From Agromyces hippuratus (GTDB lineage Bacteria; Actinomycetota; Actinomycetes; Actinomycetales; Microbacteriaceae), in contig NZ_JACCFI010000001.1 of the NCBI RefSeq assembly GCF_013410355.1, positions 372,001 to 436,000 on the forward strand: a DNA stretch of 64,000 nucleotides, in the 5' to 3' direction. The position numbers and the translations under genes were made by a program. The notes beneath the pieces were generated by a model that saw only the letters and a list, made by a program, of their open reading frames with translations, was not told the origin of the DNA and searched no databases. How positions within the stretch are numbered: the stretch's first letter is position 1; each line of letters opens with the position of its first letter. Positions 57,381 through 64,000 of this stretch are shown here, piece after piece.

Positions 57381-57435
57381 ATTGAGCCAGTGGTATTTCG
57401 ACCGCGATCGTGCCCGGAGCGTGCTGAACCCGCCC

Positions 57436-57807
57436 TCAGCGTCGGGGACGTGCCGCGAGCCTCGCGGCGAGGGCTGCGGTGTCGGGCACGAACCACGCGG
57501 CATCGCCTCGGTTCGCCTCCCGCACGAACGCGTCGAAGGCATCGCTCGCCGCCGTGTGCTCGGTCACGTCGCCCACGATCGCGACGCGCAGGCGGTAATT
57601 GCCGAACTTTCCGAGCACCTCGCCGGCGAAGCCGGTCGAGAGGTCGAAGAACCGTTCGTCGAGCCGTTCGACCGGGATCGCGATGAGGTTCGCCCGGCTC
57701 GACCACGCGCCGCCCACCAGGTCGGAGGTGTCGTCATCGGTCGCGATCGCCGGGCCGTCGACGTCGAGAAGGTCGACGCGCACTCCGTGGAGCTCTTCGA
57801 TGGGCAT
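57436..57807 (-). CDS. DUF4180 family protein
   Basis: 123 residues. GGAWSSRANLIAIPVERLDERFFDLSTGFAGEVLGKFGNYRLRVAIVGDV in order and FVREANRGDAAWFV match DUF4180 (A-----N-IAIP, FF-L-TG-AGE--QKF-NY, ES-NRG). Function unknown. Single-gene unit with ATG at 57807. Confidence 0.82.
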   Translation of the reverse strand: MPIEELHGVRVDLLDVDGPAIATDDDTSDLVGGAWSSRANLIAIPVERLDERFFDLSTGFAGEVLGKFGNYRLRVAIVGDVTEHTAASDAFDAFVREANRGDAAWFVPDTAALAARLAARPRR

Positions 57808-57862
57808 GACCCCACGCTAGACCCGGCGTGCGCGAAACGGCGCAGGAAACGGCGCAGCAGAC

Positions 57863-57903
57863 GAGCGGATGCCGCGGGTGGCGTGCACCCGCGGCATCCG
57901 CTC
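57863..57903 (-). terminator. Strong hairpin terminator after the Gre-like gene
   Basis: Perfect 18-bp stem GAGCGGATGCCGCGGGTG / CACCCGCGGCATCCGCTC with 5-nt loop, 14 nt after the stop of the Gre-like gene on the minus strand. Shares the core GGATGCCGC/GCGGCATCC with the palindrome at 33116-33145. Confidence 0.8.
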
Positions 57904-57916
57904 GATTCTCGTTCGA

Positions 57917-58327
57917 TCAGCCGAACGGCACGGCTTCGAGCACCGTGACCTGCACGGCGCGATTCGGCGCCTGGTAGGTGACGACGTCGCCGACGTAGTG
58001 CCCGGTGATCGCCGCGCCGAGCGGCGAGGTCGGCGAGTAGACGTCGAGGTCGACGGTCGCGTCGAGGTCGGCGAGCTCGCGGCTGCCGAGCAGGAAGCTC
58101 GTGGGCTCCGCGTCGTCGTCGAACCGCACCGTGATGCGCATGCCGGGCTCGACGAGCCCGTCGTCGGGCTTCAGTCCGACCTCGGCGTTGCGCACCATCG
58201 CACGAAGCTCGGTGGCGCGCGCCTGCTCGGTGTCGGTCAGCGTTCGGCCGGGCCGCGAGAGCTCGACGAGTTCCGCCTCGAGCCGCTCGAGTGCGGCCGG
58301 GGTCATCCACACGGATTCCGTGGTCAT
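57917..58327 (-). CDS. Short GreA/Rnk-like RNA-polymerase-binding protein
   Basis: 136 residues. C-terminal FKBP-like Gre domain is clear: TVDLDVYSPTSPLGAAITGHYVGDVVTYQAP. The N-terminal coiled coil is only about 45 residues (ALERLEAELVELSR, TDTEQARATELRAMVRNAEV) and lacks the acidic tip GDLSENAEY of GreA. So it probably binds the RNA polymerase secondary channel but does not stimulate transcript cleavage, resembling Rnk (also about 136 residues) or Gfh1. Target of regulation unknown. Confidence 0.8.
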   Translation of the reverse strand: MTTESVWMTPAALERLEAELVELSRPGRTLTDTEQARATELRAMVRNAEVGLKPDDGLVEPGMRITVRFDDDAEPTSFLLGSRELADLDATVDLDVYSPTSPLGAAITGHYVGDVVTYQAPNRAVQVTVLEAVPFG

Positions 58328-58415
58328 CGCGGAATTCCTCCCTTTCGGCGACCCCGTGGGGTCGTCTGGAACAGAACTTCCCAGCCTAGTCGAGTCGGCT
58401 CGAGAGGGATACCGC

Positions 58416-58577
58416 CTACTGGCTCAACCAGGCGATCAACGTGCCGATCGCCGTGAGGAGGATCAGGGCGAGCAGCCCGTAGCGCCGCAGTTGCACCGCG
58501 AGGAGCGCGACCGACGGGCGCCGGCGCGGTCTGCGCCGGCGCCGTGGCGCGCGAGGGGGTTCGGGCGGAGTGCTCAG
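58416..58577 (-). CDS. Small single-TM protein, possible CTG start
   Basis: 53 codons if begun at CTG 58577, which overlaps the sodA stop by 4 nt (CTGA), the same layout as the ATGA/GTGA overlaps seen throughout. N-terminus STPPEPPRAPRRRRRPRRRP is strongly basic, and the C-terminus is one hydrophobic helix (YGLLALILLTAIGTLIAWLSQ). No ATG/GTG/TTG in that frame gives a sensible length. Real gene plausible; start unusual. Confidence 0.4.
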   Translation of the reverse strand: MSTPPEPPRAPRRRRRPRRRPSVALLAVQLRRYGLLALILLTAIGTLIAWLSQ

Positions 58578-59206
58578 CTGGCCCTCGGCACGATGAGGCC
58601 GTTGGTGGCGGTGCTGGCGGCCGCGAACCGCGCCTGCACGTCGGTCCAGTTCACGATCTCCCAGAACGCCTTCACGTAGTCGGCACGCACGTTGCGGTAG
58701 TCGAGGTAGTACGCGTGCTCCCACACGTCGAGCTGCAGCAGCGGGGTCACGCCGAGCGGCGCGTTGCCCTGCTGGTCGAAGAGCTGGAAGATCACGGGGC
58801 GGGCGCCCACGCTGTCCCAGGCGAGCACCGCCCAGCCCGAGCCCTGCACGCCGAGCGCCGTCGCGGTGAAGTGGGCGCGGAAGGCGTCGAACGAGCCGAA
58901 GCCGTCGTCGATCGCCGCAGCCAGCTCGCCCTCGGGGGAGCCGCCGCCGTCGGGCGACATGTTCTGCCAGAAGACGCTGTGGTTGACGTGGCCGCCGAGG
59001 TTGAACGCGAGGTCCTTCTCGAGCTTGTTGACGTTCGCGAGGTTGCCGCTCTCGCGGGCCTCCGCAAGCTGCTCGAGCGCGGTGTTCGCGCCCGTCACGT
59101 AGGCCTGGTGGTGCTTCGAGTGGTGCAGTTCCATGATCGTCGCCGAGATGTGCGGCTCGAGCGCGGAGTAGTCGTAGGGCAGTTCGGGCAGTGAATAGGC
59201 GGGCAT
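58574..59206 (-). CDS. sodA: Superoxide dismutase (Mn/Fe)
   Basis: 210 residues. Metal ligands in their usual places: His28 (MELHHSKHHQAYV), the His of GGHVNHSVFWQNM, and Asp/His of LQLDVWEHAYYLDYRN. Dismutates superoxide in the cytoplasm. AAAGGAAG lies 8 nt before the ATG. It lies 61 nt downstream of the flavin reductase on the same strand, so it may be part of the SoxR-driven unit. A GCATCCGGATGC palindrome covers the start codon. Confidence 0.95.
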   Translation of the reverse strand: MPAYSLPELPYDYSALEPHISATIMELHHSKHHQAYVTGANTALEQLAEARESGNLANVNKLEKDLAFNLGGHVNHSVFWQNMSPDGGGSPEGELAAAIDDGFGSFDAFRAHFTATALGVQGSGWAVLAWDSVGARPVIFQLFDQQGNAPLGVTPLLQLDVWEHAYYLDYRNVRADYVKAFWEIVNWTDVQARFAAASTATNGLIVPRAS

Positions 59207-59214
59207 CCGGATGC
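59203..59214. promoter_or_regulatory. GCATCCGGATGC palindrome at the sodA start codon
   Basis: Perfect 12-bp palindrome whose minus-strand GGATGC contains the sodA ATG (59204-59206). It could be an operator or an mRNA feature limiting ribosome access; it uses the same GGATGC word that recurs in hairpins of this window. Confidence 0.4.
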
Positions 59215-59267
59215 TTCCTTTCGATGTGCCGATCGCGGGTGCGATGCGGCGGCGTGGGACGACGAGG

Positions 59268-59789
59268 TCAGAGTTCGGGGGCGGCGTGGTCGAGGCGGTG
59301 GAATCGGCGATCGCGGTAGACGAGCGAGGGCGCCTGGTCGCCGAGGAACACGTCGAGCACCTCGGCGACGACGAGTGAGGACCCGCCGACCGGCACCACG
59401 TGCAGCGTACGGCAGCGCAGCGCCGCGGGGGAGTCGGCGAGCCACGGCTCGCCGGTCTCGAGCTGCGACCAACCCTGCTCGGGCGTGAACCGGGGCTGGC
59501 CCGATCGGGCGAATGCGCGGGCGACGTCGACGTGCTGGGCGCCGAGGAAGTGCACGACGATGCTGTCGGCCGCGAGCAGCGCGCCCGCCGAGCCCGTGGC
59601 CCGGGTCACCGAGAACGACAGCGCTGCAGGTTCGGCCGAGACCGACGCGACGCTCGAGGCGGTGAGGCCGACCGGTCCGCTGGGGGTCGCGCCGGTGATG
59701 AGCGCGACACCGGCCGGGTGGTCGCGGAACGCGGCCTTGAACGCGTCGGCCGTGGCGATGGCCCGGTGCGCGGTTGCGGCATCCGTCAT
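59268..59789 (-). CDS. Flavin reductase domain protein
   Basis: 173 residues. FKAAFRDHPAGVALITGATPSGPVGLTASSVASVSAEPAALSFSV in order is the FMN-binding flavin_reduct/HpaC-type start; C-terminal LVYRDRRFHRLD is typical (H-R-F--L). It reduces flavin with NAD(P)H for a partner oxygenase or to keep reduced flavin. Overlaps fdxA by 4 nt (ATGA), so both are expressed from the SoxR promoter. Confidence 0.87.
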   Translation of the reverse strand: MTDAATAHRAIATADAFKAAFRDHPAGVALITGATPSGPVGLTASSVASVSAEPAALSFSVTRATGSAGALLAADSIVVHFLGAQHVDVARAFARSGQPRFTPEQGWSQLETGEPWLADSPAALRCRTLHVVPVGGSSLVVAEVLDVFLGDQAPSLVYRDRRFHRLDHAAPEL

Positions 59790-60133
59790 GCGTGCGCCTC
59801 CTGCGGAGGAAGCGCTGCGATGATCGGGTGGTCGAAGGCCAGCATGCCGGTCTTCGCTGCACCGCCGGGGGAGCCGAGCGGCGTCGCCCCGCCGACCGAC
59901 ACCTCGAAGAATTCGACGTTGGCCTTGTAGTAGTCGGCCCAGACGTCGGGCAGGTCGTCTTCGTAGTAGATGGCCTCGACGGGGCAGACCGGCTCGCATG
60001 CACCGCAGTCGACGCATTCGTCGGGGTGGATGTAGAGCGAGCGCTCACCCTCGTAGATGCAGTCGACGGGGCATTCGTCGATGCAGGCCTTGTCTTTGAC
60101 GTCGACGCAGGGCAGCGCGATCACATACGTCAC
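59786..60133 (-). CDS. fdxA: 7Fe ferredoxin FdxA
   Basis: 115 residues. MTYVIALPCVDVKDKACIDE then CPVDC, DECVDCGACEPVCP: Cys9, 17 and 50 would hold a [3Fe-4S] cluster and Cys21, 40, 43, 46 a [4Fe-4S] cluster, as in Azotobacter and mycobacterial FdxA; Cys25 is the extra conserved one. Low-potential electron carrier. GTG start at 60133, about 29 nt after the predicted SoxR-controlled start site. Confidence 0.95.
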   Translation of the reverse strand: MTYVIALPCVDVKDKACIDECPVDCIYEGERSLYIHPDECVDCGACEPVCPVEAIYYEDDLPDVWADYYKANVEFFEVSVGGATPLGSPGGAAKTGMLAFDHPIIAALPPQEAHA

Positions 60134-60168
60134 CTGGCGGTCACCGACTTCACGATTCGCATGCCTCT

Positions 60169-60199
60169 ACCGTAAAACCTCAAGTACCCTTGAAGTCAA
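60169..60199 (-). promoter_or_regulatory. SoxR-activated promoter of fdxA with 19-bp spacer
   Basis: On the minus strand: -35 TTGACT (60199-60194), 19-bp spacer, -10 TACGGT (60174-60169). The spacer contains CTTCAAGGGTACTTGAGG (60178-60195), almost the E. coli SoxR box CCTCAAGTTAACTTGAGG. A 19-bp spacer is the hallmark of promoters twisted into shape by MerR-family activators. soxR is divergent and starts 19 bp away. Confidence 0.85.
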
Positions 60200-60213
60200 A
60201 ACGAGGGGGTCGG

Positions 60214-60696
60214 ATGTCGCAGCATGACGCACTCGAGGCCGAGCCGGCATCGACCGGCAAGCACGCGCCCGACGAGCTGCTGACCGTCGGCGAGATGAGC
60301 CGGCGCACCGGTGTCGCGCCGTCGGCCCTGCGCTTCTACGAAGATCTCGGACTCATCGCCTCGCACCGCACCGGTGGCAATCAGCGCCGCTACCCGCGCC
60401 ACATGCTGCGCCGGGTCTCGCTCATCTCGGTCGCCAAGCGGCTCGGCATCCCGCTCTCCGACGTGCAGACGGCGTTCGAGAACGTGCCGCTCGACACGAC
60501 CCCGAGCCACGAGGACTGGCAGCGGGCGTCACGCCGCTGGAAGCGGCAGCTCGAACTGCGTCGCCTCGGCATCGAACAGCTCGAACGCGAGCTCACCGGA
60601 TGCATCGGCTGCGGCTGCCTCTCGATGAAGGCCTGCCGGCTGCTGAACCCCGACGACGAGCTCGGCGAGCACGGGTCGGGGCCGCAGCGGCTCTGA
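60214..60696 (+). CDS. soxR: Redox-sensing activator SoxR
   Basis: 160 residues, MerR family. Helix-turn-helix LLTVGEMSRRTGVAPSALRFYEDLGLI, RNRRY-type wing GGNQRRYPRHML, coiled-coil dimer helix, and the [2Fe-2S] motif CIGCGCLSMKAC (Cys130, 133, 135, 141; exact CX2CXCX5C spacing). Cluster oxidation by redox-cycling compounds switches on target promoters. GAGGGGGT is its Shine-Dalgarno before ATG 60214. Divergent from fdxA across the SoxR box. Confidence 0.96.
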   Translation: MSQHDALEAEPASTGKHAPDELLTVGEMSRRTGVAPSALRFYEDLGLIASHRTGGNQRRYPRHMLRRVSLISVAKRLGIPLSDVQTAFENVPLDTTPSHEDWQRASRRWKRQLELRRLGIEQLERELTGCIGCGCLSMKACRLLNPDDELGEHGSGPQRL

Positions 60697-60722
60697 GTCC
60701 GTCGTCGGCGGTTCAGCGGGCG

Positions 60723-61646
60723 TCAGACCGCGGCGATGAGACGTGTCACGTCGCCGAGCACGTCGTGGTTGCTCGGAGCGTCGGCGCGATCGGTGCGGGT
60801 GAGGATCGCGAGCGTCAGCGCCTCCTCGCCCGGGCGCCAGACGACGCCGGCGTCGTTGACCACGCCGTAGCCGCCGAGGCCGGTCTTGTCGGCGAGCTCG
60901 AACGGCGGCGTCAGGCCCGCGAGGATCCGCTTGCCCGAGGTCGTGTTCCGCAGCATCCACTCCTGCAGACGGGCGGTGGTGAGGGCGCCGGCGCCCTGGT
61001 CGATGAGCAGGAGCTGGAGGAGGAACGCGATGTCGTCGGGCGTCGACGTGTCGCGCTCGTCGCCGGGCGTCGCCTCGTTGACCTGCGGCTCAGGCCGATC
61101 GAGGCGGGTTCGGGTGGCTCCGAGGGATCGGGCGAAGGCCGTCACGGCCTGCGGACCGCCGAGCTCGCGCAGCAGCAGGTTGCCGGCGGTGTTGTCGCTG
61201 TAGCGGATGGCGGCGTCGGCCATCTCCTCAGGCGTGGCCTGCCAGGTCATCCGATTCAGCCTCGTTTCCTTGCCGACGACATCGGCGTCGGTGAACGGGA
61301 TCGGCTTCGCCCAGTAGACGTCGTCGTAGCCACGTGCCTGCACGAGGGCGCCGGCGGCGAAGGTCTTGAACAGGGAGCACATCGGGAAGAGCTCGTCGCC
61401 GCGATAGCGGAAGGCCCGCCTCGAGTCGTGCCACAGCGCGGTGACGCCGATGGTGACGGAGGTCGCCCGCTCGAGTTCTGCGATGGCCTCCGTCAGGCGC
61501 CGGTGGCCGCCGACCGCTGGCGCTGCCGGTGCTGCGACGGCGGGTGTCGCCGAGAACGCGGCGGCCGCCGCGCCGGCCGTGGTGAGGCCGCCGATGGCGA
61601 GCAGGGATCGTCGGGAGAGCTGGCTGGAAGTCGGTCGATTGATCAT
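60723..61646 (-). CDS. Class A beta-lactamase, Tat-exported
   Basis: 307 residues. Twin-arginine signal SRRSLLAIGGLTTAGA, cleavage probably near AVAA (about 39). All class A active-site elements: Ser91-x-x-Lys94 (CSLFK), Ser150-Asp-Asn152 (SDN), Glu186 to Asn190 (EPQVN) of the omega loop, and Lys254-Thr-Gly (KTG). It should hydrolyse penicillins outside the membrane. Divergent from a LysR regulator, like ampC-ampR pairs. ATG 61646 chosen so the RR motif sits near residue 12. Confidence 0.93.
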   Translation of the reverse strand: MINRPTSSQLSRRSLLAIGGLTTAGAAAAAFSATPAVAAPAAPAVGGHRRLTEAIAELERATSVTIGVTALWHDSRRAFRYRGDELFPMCSLFKTFAAGALVQARGYDDVYWAKPIPFTDADVVGKETRLNRMTWQATPEEMADAAIRYSDNTAGNLLLRELGGPQAVTAFARSLGATRTRLDRPEPQVNEATPGDERDTSTPDDIAFLLQLLLIDQGAGALTTARLQEWMLRNTTSGKRILAGLTPPFELADKTGLGGYGVVNDAGVVWRPGEEALTLAILTRTDRADAPSNHDVLGDVTRLIAAV

Positions 61647-61720
61647 GTCCGGGAGTCTGTCGGCGACCCGTCGATGCAGGCAAAGCACGAATCATGCCGA
61701 TCGATGCCAGAATCGCATGC

Positions 61721-62653
61721 ATGTCGCGACACCTCGACCTCCGGGCCGCGTGCGAGGCGTTCGTGTCCGTCGCCGAGCGGGAGAGCTTCACGGCCGGCGC
61801 CATCGGAGCCGGTGTCACCCAATCCGTTGCCAGTCGGCGCATCGCGGCCCTCGAGCAGCACCTCGGAGCACGCCTCTTCGAGCGCACCTCGCGCCGCGTG
61901 GTGCTGACCGAGTTCGGTCGCGGAGTGCTGCCGAGTGCGATCAAACTCGTCGACGCGGCGCTCGAACTCTCCGAAGACGCCGAGCGGTCGCATCGGCTCC
62001 CCGTGACGATCGGCATGCCGCACTCCTTCGACGCCGCCGTGGCCGCGAGGATCGCCGCCGCGGCATCGAGCCGGTCGATGACCGTCGAGTTCCTGCCGGG
62101 GCTTCCGGCGGAACGCGCGGCGGCGTTCGCGGCAGGGCGCACCTCGCTCGACATCGAGCCCGTCGCGCCCGATCGCGCCCGATGGGCGGTGCCGCTCGGG
62201 GTCGCGGGCACGGGCCCGACGGAGGGCGACTTCTTCTTCTCCGAGCTGCGACCGCGCCGCGGCATCCGCTCGCTCGTCAGGCTCTGGCTGGCGCCCGAAG
62301 ACGACGTGCCGCATGTTCGCGACCGCCTCGAGCGGGTGCGGAACGGCGCGGGACTCGCGCCCACCCAGCTGCGAACCGCGCCGTCGCTCATCGCCGCGAT
62401 GTCGGCGGGGCTCGGCGGCGACGACCTGGTGCTCTGCACGGGCTCAGAGGCCGTCTCGTTCGGGCTCCGATGGCGAGCGCTCGGAGATCTGCGTCTGGTG
62501 CGCGGGTACGCCGTGGCCGGGCGCGAGCGGGAGCTCCTCGCACGATTCCTCGAGTTCGCCGGTGCCGACGTCGCCGAGCTGCTGCAGTCCGCCCCGGTCG
62601 CGGGCGGTCCGTCCGAGACCCGACCGACTCGAGGCGGAACGCATGCAGACTGA
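61721..62653 (+). CDS. LysR-family regulator
   Basis: 310 residues. N-terminal helix-turn-helix LRAACEAFVSVAERESFTAGAIGAGVTQSVASRRIAALEQHLGARLFERTSR in order, then a periplasmic-type effector domain. Divergent from the beta-lactamase and overlapping the next beta-lactamase-like gene by 11 nt, so probably regulates both, in the manner of AmpR or BlaA regulators. ATG 61721; an ATG 27 nt earlier is possible. Confidence 0.9.
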   Translation: MSRHLDLRAACEAFVSVAERESFTAGAIGAGVTQSVASRRIAALEQHLGARLFERTSRRVVLTEFGRGVLPSAIKLVDAALELSEDAERSHRLPVTIGMPHSFDAAVAARIAAAASSRSMTVEFLPGLPAERAAAFAAGRTSLDIEPVAPDRARWAVPLGVAGTGPTEGDFFFSELRPRRGIRSLVRLWLAPEDDVPHVRDRLERVRNGAGLAPTQLRTAPSLIAAMSAGLGGDDLVLCTGSEAVSFGLRWRALGDLRLVRGYAVAGRERELLARFLEFAGADVAELLQSAPVAGGPSETRPTRGGTHAD

Positions 62654-63548
62654 TCGCGCCGTGCTCCGCGACGCGGGTGACGTGCTGCACTCGGCGGGCC
62701 TGCGCGCCTCGATCGTGGTGCGCGATCTCGGGAGCGGGCGGCAGCTGTCGATCGCGGCCGACGACGCCTACCCGCTCGCCTCCGTCGTGAAGCTTCCGCT
62801 CGCGCTCGCCGTGCTGCAGCGCATCGACGACGGGCGGCTCGACCCGGCCCGGCCGGTGATGCTCGAACCCGCCGATCGAACGCCGGGGCAGACCGGCTAC
62901 TCCCGGTTCCGGCATCCGACCACCGTCTCGATCGAGGACCTCCTGTACATGGCCGTGTGCCTGAGCGACGACACCGCGGCCGACGCCCTGTTCGACCTCT
63001 GCCCGCCCGATGCGGTCACGGCGTCGCTGCGCGAGGCGGGCATCGCGGGCATCACGGTGCGCCACTCGATCCGCGAGCTGCACCGCACCCTCGCGAGCGT
63101 GCTGCCGCCCGAGCAGATGCCGCAGGCGCTCGCGCTCGCCATCCGGGCGTCCACCCGAGGCGGCGGGCACCTGATTCCGCAGCTCGACGTGTCGAGCGCG
63201 AACGCGGGCACCGCGAACGCGTGCGTCGAGCTCCTCGACCGCATCTGGCGGTCGCCCGCGATCGATGGCCAGAAGGAGCGGCTGCGCGGCCTGCTGGCGA
63301 TGAACGTCATGCGTCAGCGACTCGCACCCGACCTGGAGTCCGACGATGCCGCGTGGCACTCGAAGACCGGCACGTTCCTGCACCTGCGCCACGAGGTCGG
63401 CGTGCTCGAGCACGCCGATGGTCGTGCGCTCGCCATCGCGGTGCTCAGCGAGTCATCCGTGCCGGCGCAGCGCCAGCCCGCCGCCGAGCAGGCGCTGGGG
63501 CTCGCGACGAAGCTGCTGCACGATCGGGTCCGCTCGGCCGCGGCCTGA
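62643..63548 (+). CDS. Beta-lactamase-fold serine hydrolase without signal peptide
   Basis: 301 residues. Serine motif Ser47-x-x-Lys50 (ASVVKLP), SDD at 108-110 in place of SDN, and KTG at 241-243. The omega-loop Glu-x-x-x-Asn of class A enzymes cannot be found: the region before DRIW reads VSSANAGTANACVE. No signal peptide, so it appears cytoplasmic. It may be an esterase, a DD-peptidase-like protein or a beta-lactam binding protein rather than a true beta-lactamase. Coupled to lysR. Confidence 0.82.
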   Translation: MQTDRAVLRDAGDVLHSAGLRASIVVRDLGSGRQLSIAADDAYPLASVVKLPLALAVLQRIDDGRLDPARPVMLEPADRTPGQTGYSRFRHPTTVSIEDLLYMAVCLSDDTAADALFDLCPPDAVTASLREAGIAGITVRHSIRELHRTLASVLPPEQMPQALALAIRASTRGGGHLIPQLDVSSANAGTANACVELLDRIWRSPAIDGQKERLRGLLAMNVMRQRLAPDLESDDAAWHSKTGTFLHLRHEVGVLEHADGRALAIAVLSESSVPAQRQPAAEQALGLATKLLHDRVRSAAA

Positions 63549-63577
63549 CGGTGCCGCCGCCGGACGGCCCGACCGCC

Positions 63578-64000
63578 TCAGCCGCCGAGTTCCTGCAGCT
63601 CATCGAGTCGGGGTGCCGGAGCGACCGGGTCGTCGACGCCGTCGAAAATGCGCAAAGTGCGTTCGGCGCCCCACCGCGGCCAACCGGGTTCGCCGGCGGT
63701 CGCGAAGGCGACCCACGCCTCGTGCATGGCCGAGGCGAGCGACTGCGGCGCGGATGCCCCGGCGAGCGCCACCGAGTCGGGCGCGGCGAGCCCGTCGAAG
63801 ACGAACCCGAGCTCCACGGCGTGCGCCGCGCCGAGGTCGCGCACCGGGCTGCGCCACGCGAACTCGTAGACCCATGTCGGTGCGCCGGCCGTCGCCCGTG
63901 CATCGGCAACCCGGTACTCGGAACGTCGCAGCAGCACGTCGGTGAGGATCGCGCCGAACACCTCGCCGTGCTTCGCCCCGGGCCGGTTGGCGCGGTACCG
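63578..64000 (-). CDS. Type B carboxylesterase, C-terminal part
   Basis: Last 140 codons of a minus-strand gene cut by the right edge. HGEVFGAILTDVLLRRSEYRVAD, PTWVYEFAWRSPVRDLGAAHAVELGFVFD and AMHEAWVAFATAGEPGWPRW are the C-terminal signatures of the carboxylesterase/para-nitrobenzyl esterase family, with the catalytic His in GAAHAVEL. Hydrolyses carboxylic esters. The nucleophile Ser is outside the window. Confidence 0.88.
   Translation of the reverse strand, partial: RYRANRPGAKHGEVFGAILTDVLLRRSEYRVADARATAGAPTWVYEFAWRSPVRDLGAAHAVELGFVFDGLAAPDSVALAGASAPQSLASAMHEAWVAFATAGEPGWPRWGAERTLRIFDGVDDPVAPAPRLDELQELGG

Noticed and set aside
55198..57948. 916-codon plus-strand frame opposite the alpha-galactosidase
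   Set aside because: Antisense to a GH36 enzyme with all its catalytic motifs; no domain or start signal.

Overview
The window looks like a chromosomal segment of a high-GC actinobacterium, most likely of the family Microbacteriaceae (Agromyces or Microbacterium type). This is inferred from the very high GC, the many GTG/TTG starts, the 4-nt ATGA/GTGA/TTGA gene overlaps, the actinobacterial rRNA genes, and a gene order that from memory follows Mycobacterium tuberculosis Rv1688-Rv1713. No species is claimed.

Layout. 1-2.9 kb: the 3' end of a 3-methyladenine-DNA glycosylase gene, a membrane protein/SatD-family pair, and tyrS. 2.9-8.9 kb: a complete 16S-23S-5S rRNA operon with promoter, boxA-like elements and terminator. 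8.9-25.7 kb: a dense same-strand housekeeping block: a TPR-like protein with a large tandem repeat, HAD phosphatase, small protein, tlyA, NAD kinase, recN, pyrG, NUDIX hydrolase, tyrosine recombinase, parA, scpA, scpB, pseudouridine synthase, prephenate dehydrogenase, cmk and der. It covers translation, nucleotide supply, DNA repair and chromosome segregation.

25.7-30.2 kb: SRPBCC, DUF4166, DUF167 and CHAD proteins, an acetyltransferase, and a MarR/membrane-protein pair. 30.3-31.2 kb: tRNA-Pro(GGG) with its terminator, and 750 bp further on a degenerate second copy of the tRNA 3' end and terminator, which looks like the scar of an integrated element. 31.2-36.6 kb: secreted GH3 enzyme, thymidine kinase, acetyltransferase, CCA-adding enzyme, HxlR regulator. 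36.6-39.6 kb: MFS exporter and amino-acid permease.

39.6-64 kb is an accessory region of small regulated modules: a three-gene operon (ketosynthase III-like protein, haem-oxygenase-fold metalloenzyme, protein of unknown family); a VanR/VanS-like two-component system with VanZ and divergent VanY; an FAD amine oxidase; an Imm21-type protein with two small neighbours; TetR/oxidoreductase and TetR/aminotransferase pairs; LacI with an alpha-galactosidase; a short Gre/Rnk-like factor; a SoxR, 7Fe-ferredoxin, flavin-reductase and superoxide-dismutase redox-stress locus with a textbook 19-bp-spaced SoxR promoter; and a class A beta-lactamase divergent from LysR, followed by a second beta-lactamase-fold protein. 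A carboxylesterase gene runs off the right edge.

The best candidates for something new are the ketosynthase/metalloenzyme/unknown operon (39.68-42.39 kb), the 29-unit PYGDR repeat protein next to the rRNA operon, the tRNA-Pro scar, and the recurring GGATGC/GCATCC hairpin word.
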